DNA of 37,153 bases, taken from positions 1 to 37,153 of the forward strand of contig JAIENA010000208.1 in assembly GCA_019751755.1 (NCBI GenBank), given 5' to 3'. Made by a program: the position numbers and the translations under genes. The notes under the pieces were generated by a model. The model worked only from the letters and a program-made list of their open reading frames with translations, made no database searches and was not told the DNA's origin. Positions 35,101 through 37,153 of this stretch are shown in pieces (the first letter of the stretch is position 1; each line of letters opens with the position of its first letter). Origin of the DNA: Burkholderiaceae bacterium (lineage in GTDB: Bacteria > Pseudomonadota > Gammaproteobacteria > Burkholderiales > Burkholderiaceae_D).

Positions 35101-37153
35101 TGGGGACCGCCCAGGTGCGGGCGTTGACCAGTGTCCAGTTGGCCGCGCTGTCGACCGCACAATGGGCCGCCGGTTTCACCAGCAGCCAGTTGGCGGCGCT
35201 GACGCCGGCCCAACTGTCGGCCTTGAACAGCGCGCAATTTTCCGCCTTGCCGGGCGGCCCGCTGGCCTACCTCAGTACGGCGGCGATCCGTGAATTGAAG
35301 GCCGTCATGCTGGCGGCGCTGGCCTCGCAGCACGTGGCGCAACTGACATCCGAACAATTGGGGGCGTTGCGCAGCGACCAGATCGGCGCGCTGTCCACGG
35401 CCGGGATTGCCGGTTTCGATCATGCCCAAGGCGGGCAACTCAATTCCCAGCAAGTCGGCGCATTGAGCCCAATGCAAGTGGCGTTCTTGTCCACCGCCGC
35501 GCTGTCCGGCATGAATACGGCGCAAATCGGCTGGATCAAGCCGCTGACGGTTGCCGGTTTAACGTCGAAACAGTTGAACGCGCTCGACGAGGCGGCGCTG
35601 GTCGCGTTGACCACCGCGCAAGTGGCCGCACTGACCAGCACGCAAGTGGCGGCGCTGGCCAGCGACGCGTTGCTGGCGCTGGAAACCAATGACTTTGCTG
35701 CCCTGAAGCCGAATGTGATTGCCGCGCTGTCGACCGCGCAATTGCGCGCGCTGGACGCCGAAGCGCTGACTGCGCTGACGCCGCTCCAACTGGCCGCGTT
35801 GACCACGGCGCAAATGGCTGGCGGCGGCCTTGGCACGGAACAGTTGGTGATGTTGACGACGGCCCAATTGGGCGCCTTCAGCAGTACGCAATTTGCCGCG
35901 CTGCAAACGGCGCCAGCCTCGTTCCTTGGGCGCGACACGATTGTCGGCCTGAAGCCTGCACTGTTGGCGGCCTGGCATTCCGGGCAAGTGGCGGCGCTGT
36001 CGGGCGACCAGTTTTCCGGTCTGACACCGGCGCAAATCCTGGCGTTTTCGCCGGCCGGCCTGGCCGGTCTGACGTCCGCCGCGCTGGACGGGTTGTATGC
36101 GCTGCAGGCCGCCGCGCTGACCTCGGTCCAGTTGCGGGCCTTGTCCACGGCGGCGCAGGCGGGATTGTCGCAAGAGATGCTGGCCCTGTTGAAACCGGCT
36201 GCGCTGGCTGGTTGGACCACCCAGCAGATGACGGCCCTGACGCTGGACCAGATTTATGCGCTGACTACCGCGCAGGCGGCGGCACTTGATGCAGTGCAAG
36301 TGGCGGCGCTGGGCACGGAGGCCGTGTCTGCGCTGGAATTGGCAGACGTGATGGCATTGCGCACCTCGGCTATTGCCGCGCTGTCGACGGCACAGATTGC
36401 TGCACTCGATATTAACCAAGTCAGTGTGCTGACACCCGCGCAATGGGCGGCGTTGACCACTGCCCAGCTGGTGAATGGCCTGGATGCAGCGGAGTATGCT
36501 TCCCTGAATTCGCAACAGCTGGGGGCGCTGAACAGCAGGCAATTCGCTGCGCTGTCCACGGCCGCCATCGCTGTCTTGCCGGGGATCGCGCTGACCGGTG
36601 TGAAGCCGGCGGTTGTGGCGACCTGGACTTCGCAGCAAATCAATGTGCTGCATGAGGGGGCGCTGACCTCCTTGAAAGGGGAGCAGTTCGCAGCGTTGTC
36701 GAGCTCGGTCATGGCGGGGCTGGCCACCCGCCATGTGGCTGAAATGACGCTCAGCCAAGTCAACGCGATGTCCGCGCTGCAACTGAATGCGCTGCCCACC
36801 GCAACCATGGCGCAATTCGACGCTTACCTGCTGGAAGGATTGAACACGGCTGCCATGGCGGGACTGAAGGCGGAGCAGGTCGCGCAATGGAGTGAAGTCG
36901 CTCTGCAGTCACTGTCAACCAGGCAATTTGCGGCCATGACGTCGCAGCAAGTCCGCGGTCTGACCACGCTGGCGATTGCCTCCCTGGAAAGCCAGGATGT
37001 GGCGGCGATACGGTCTTCGGCAATTGCCGGGCTGAGTACCAGCCAGATGGCTGCGCTGGACGCTTCTTCGCTGCGGGCCCTGACCCCGGGGCAACTGGCG
37101 GCACTGAGCACGGTACAACTGGCGCAGCTGTCGTCAGCGCAAATCGGCGGTTT
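32160..37153 (+). CDS. Giant octapeptide-repeat protein, paralogue 2 (3' end outside window)
   Basis: This protein is open for at least 1664 codons and cut by the right edge. After a 6-residue prefix (MFTLST) the octapeptide repeat begins with MRTDQLAS, the same layout as the upstream gene. Units are more varied, with many Ala, Pro and Gly substitutions (for example LPAASLAA, LKPGLLAA). The 27-unit period is nevertheless kept: the nine-residue Gly units appear at 32817, 33228, 33879, 35163, 35814 and 36468, with spacings 411, 651, 1284, 651 and 654 bp. There is no signal peptide, and no C-terminal domain is reached. The ribosome binding site is weak; ATG 32178 (MRTDQ) is an alternative start. 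It is probably exported like its neighbour; function unknown. Confidence 0.85.
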   Translation, partial: MFTLSTMRTDQLASMTILQMAGLSSSELATLSTTQLRLFSAAQIGALSTNAIANLSTHHVTALSATQLGGVQSAQIGALTSLQASLLDTTQAGALSAAAVVGLAPTGAAGLKNTVLAVFSASHLAGLKTATIAALRSDQVAAIDDTLVAALTTAQAAALGSMQLAGLDASAIAALELADVAALRPATVAAFSNTQLAALGATRFAALTTAQTAALNTVQLAQGVTTNQVAAWNTAQAAVLNSAQLAALPAASLAALPTQLIAALKPVTLAALTSAQAGGLSAVQVAALTTAQAAALGSASVRALGASGIAALESIDLAALKTQAIAGLSSEQVAALDSAQVRALKTSQIAALGTLQLAQGFDIGQAAGLTPAQFAALSAAQFDALPDDLYTVLDTADVRALPLAALGRLSSADLAHWSNTQLQALSTAQLVSLASTALAGLSASQVGSLGTAQVARLVPSALAMLSTAALAGLTSQQIAAISPATLTALPTAQLARLDTAQIVALTTAQVAAFKTSHLAALSTAQLAALETRDLAALPAATFVGMSTAQLASLSTAAMRVMSPAQVAALTSVQLQYGLSTAQLAAWTTAQLAVLSVPQVSVLPGAALVAISGLKPSSVAALSSVQVADLSTSQLASLNTAQIVALTTAALAGLSGEQLVALTGAQAGALTALQWNSLPLEVLASLGSEEISALKPAVLNALNSTFLAGLDSMQVRALTTLQAAALGSTQLAALGAAGLAVMDTVDIAALAAAALGKLDPALLQALPSASLRALTTAQLTALTTAQLAGLSSSQPAVLSSQQIAALSSTQFAALPGSPADFLGTAALAGLKPGLLAALSSAELAAFGTHQIAALGSAQLAALPSISIVGLSSEQVRAFNSAQLSVLPASVLGYLSTAAIAALDSRQLGYLPLTALAALSSAQLAAFGTQQLVALTTAQAASLTSRQLAALDSADLAVLETADFAVLQASVLAMLSSSQLAGLGTAQVRALTSVQLAALSTAQWAAGFTSSQLAALTPAQLSALNSAQFSALPGGPLAYLSTAAIRELKAVMLAALASQHVAQLTSEQLGALRSDQIGALSTAGIAGFDHAQGGQLNSQQVGALSPMQVAFLSTAALSGMNTAQIGWIKPLTVAGLTSKQLNALDEAALVALTTAQVAALTSTQVAALASDALLALETNDFAALKPNVIAALSTAQLRALDAEALTALTPLQLAALTTAQMAGGGLGTEQLVMLTTAQLGAFSSTQFAALQTAPASFLGRDTIVGLKPALLAAWHSGQVAALSGDQFSGLTPAQILAFSPAGLAGLTSAALDGLYALQAAALTSVQLRALSTAAQAGLSQEMLALLKPAALAGWTTQQMTALTLDQIYALTTAQAAALDAVQVAALGTEAVSALELADVMALRTSAIAALSTAQIAALDINQVSVLTPAQWAALTTAQLVNGLDAAEYASLNSQQLGALNSRQFAALSTAAIAVLPGIALTGVKPAVVATWTSQQINVLHEGALTSLKGEQFAALSSSVMAGLATRHVAEMTLSQVNAMSALQLNALPTATMAQFDAYLLEGLNTAAMAGLKAEQVAQWSEVALQSLSTRQFAAMTSQQVRGLTTLAIASLESQDVAAIRSSAIAGLSTSQMAALDASSLRALTPGQLAALSTVQLAQLSSAQIGG
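32178..37153 (+). repeat. Diverged octapeptide array of the second giant gene
   Basis: Tandem 24-bp coding units continue to the window edge with no unique spacer between them. DNA identity between units is low, but protein phase is constant. Acidic units recur at the same period positions as in the first gene (for example LELADVAA, LDTADVRA, LETRDLAA, MDTVDIAA, LETADFAV, LETNDFAA), often followed by an L-K unit. One copy has lost five residues at period position 25 (ISGLKPSS, near 33991). Confidence 0.85.

Noticed and set aside
24966..37153. CRISPR-like array of short repeats
   Set aside because: The 24-bp units are contiguous, coding and in frame, with no unique spacers between them.

Overview
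The window reads as a chromosomal segment of a GC-rich betaproteobacterium, most likely Oxalobacteraceae (Massilia / Duganella / Janthinobacterium group). This is inferred from an exosortase-A (PEP-CTERM) accessory locus, a GTP-type PEP carboxykinase, a uvrA-ssb divergent pair with a CTG-N10-CAG LexA box, and the style of the proteins. No tRNA, rRNA, CRISPR array, transposase or integrase was seen.

Positions 1-10360 hold the exosortase-A associated locus. On the minus strand are the acyl-CoA ligase, a PLP-dependent decarboxylase and the TPR lipoprotein PrsT (its C-terminus is cut by the left edge). Divergently, on the plus strand, are a FemAB-like protein, an acyl carrier protein, hydrolase 2 and hydrolase 1. 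These are tightly overlapping and are followed by a TPR periplasmic protein, a small Cys-containing secreted protein and a 2Fe-2S ferredoxin. Ligase, carrier protein, decarboxylase, FemAB-like protein and hydrolases look like a small biosynthetic set acting beside extracellular-polymer and PEP-CTERM protein sorting.

Positions 10363-24480 are mostly housekeeping or single genes: a D-2-hydroxyacid dehydrogenase, pckG with its terminator, a Mpo1-like membrane protein, a Crp/Fnr regulator, an orphan periplasmic binding protein, and a TetR regulator. Next come a 37-residue peptide gene and a DsbA-fold isomerase, then a DUF885 metallopeptidase-like protein, uvrA, ssb and a second orphan binding protein. 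Two almost identical palindromes, one before the TetR gene and one before the peptide/isomerase pair, suggest a self-contained TetR circuit.

Positions 24481-37153 are the unusual part. After a 467-bp leader without a gene come two giant adjacent paralogues, 2355 aa and more than 1664 aa. They are built almost wholly from an octapeptide, roughly L-[ST]-[ST]-x-Q-[VIL]-x-[AG]. In the first gene the octapeptides are arranged in a 27-unit super-repeat of exactly 654 bp, with nine anchors at constant spacing. The second gene has diverged strongly in DNA and sequence but keeps the same 27-unit super-period, including the positions of nine-residue units and of acidic/Lys unit pairs. The first ends in a calcium-binding domain with three DxNxDG-like loops, as in type I secreted proteins. 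The second runs off the right edge. This pair is the best candidate for a poorly described system.
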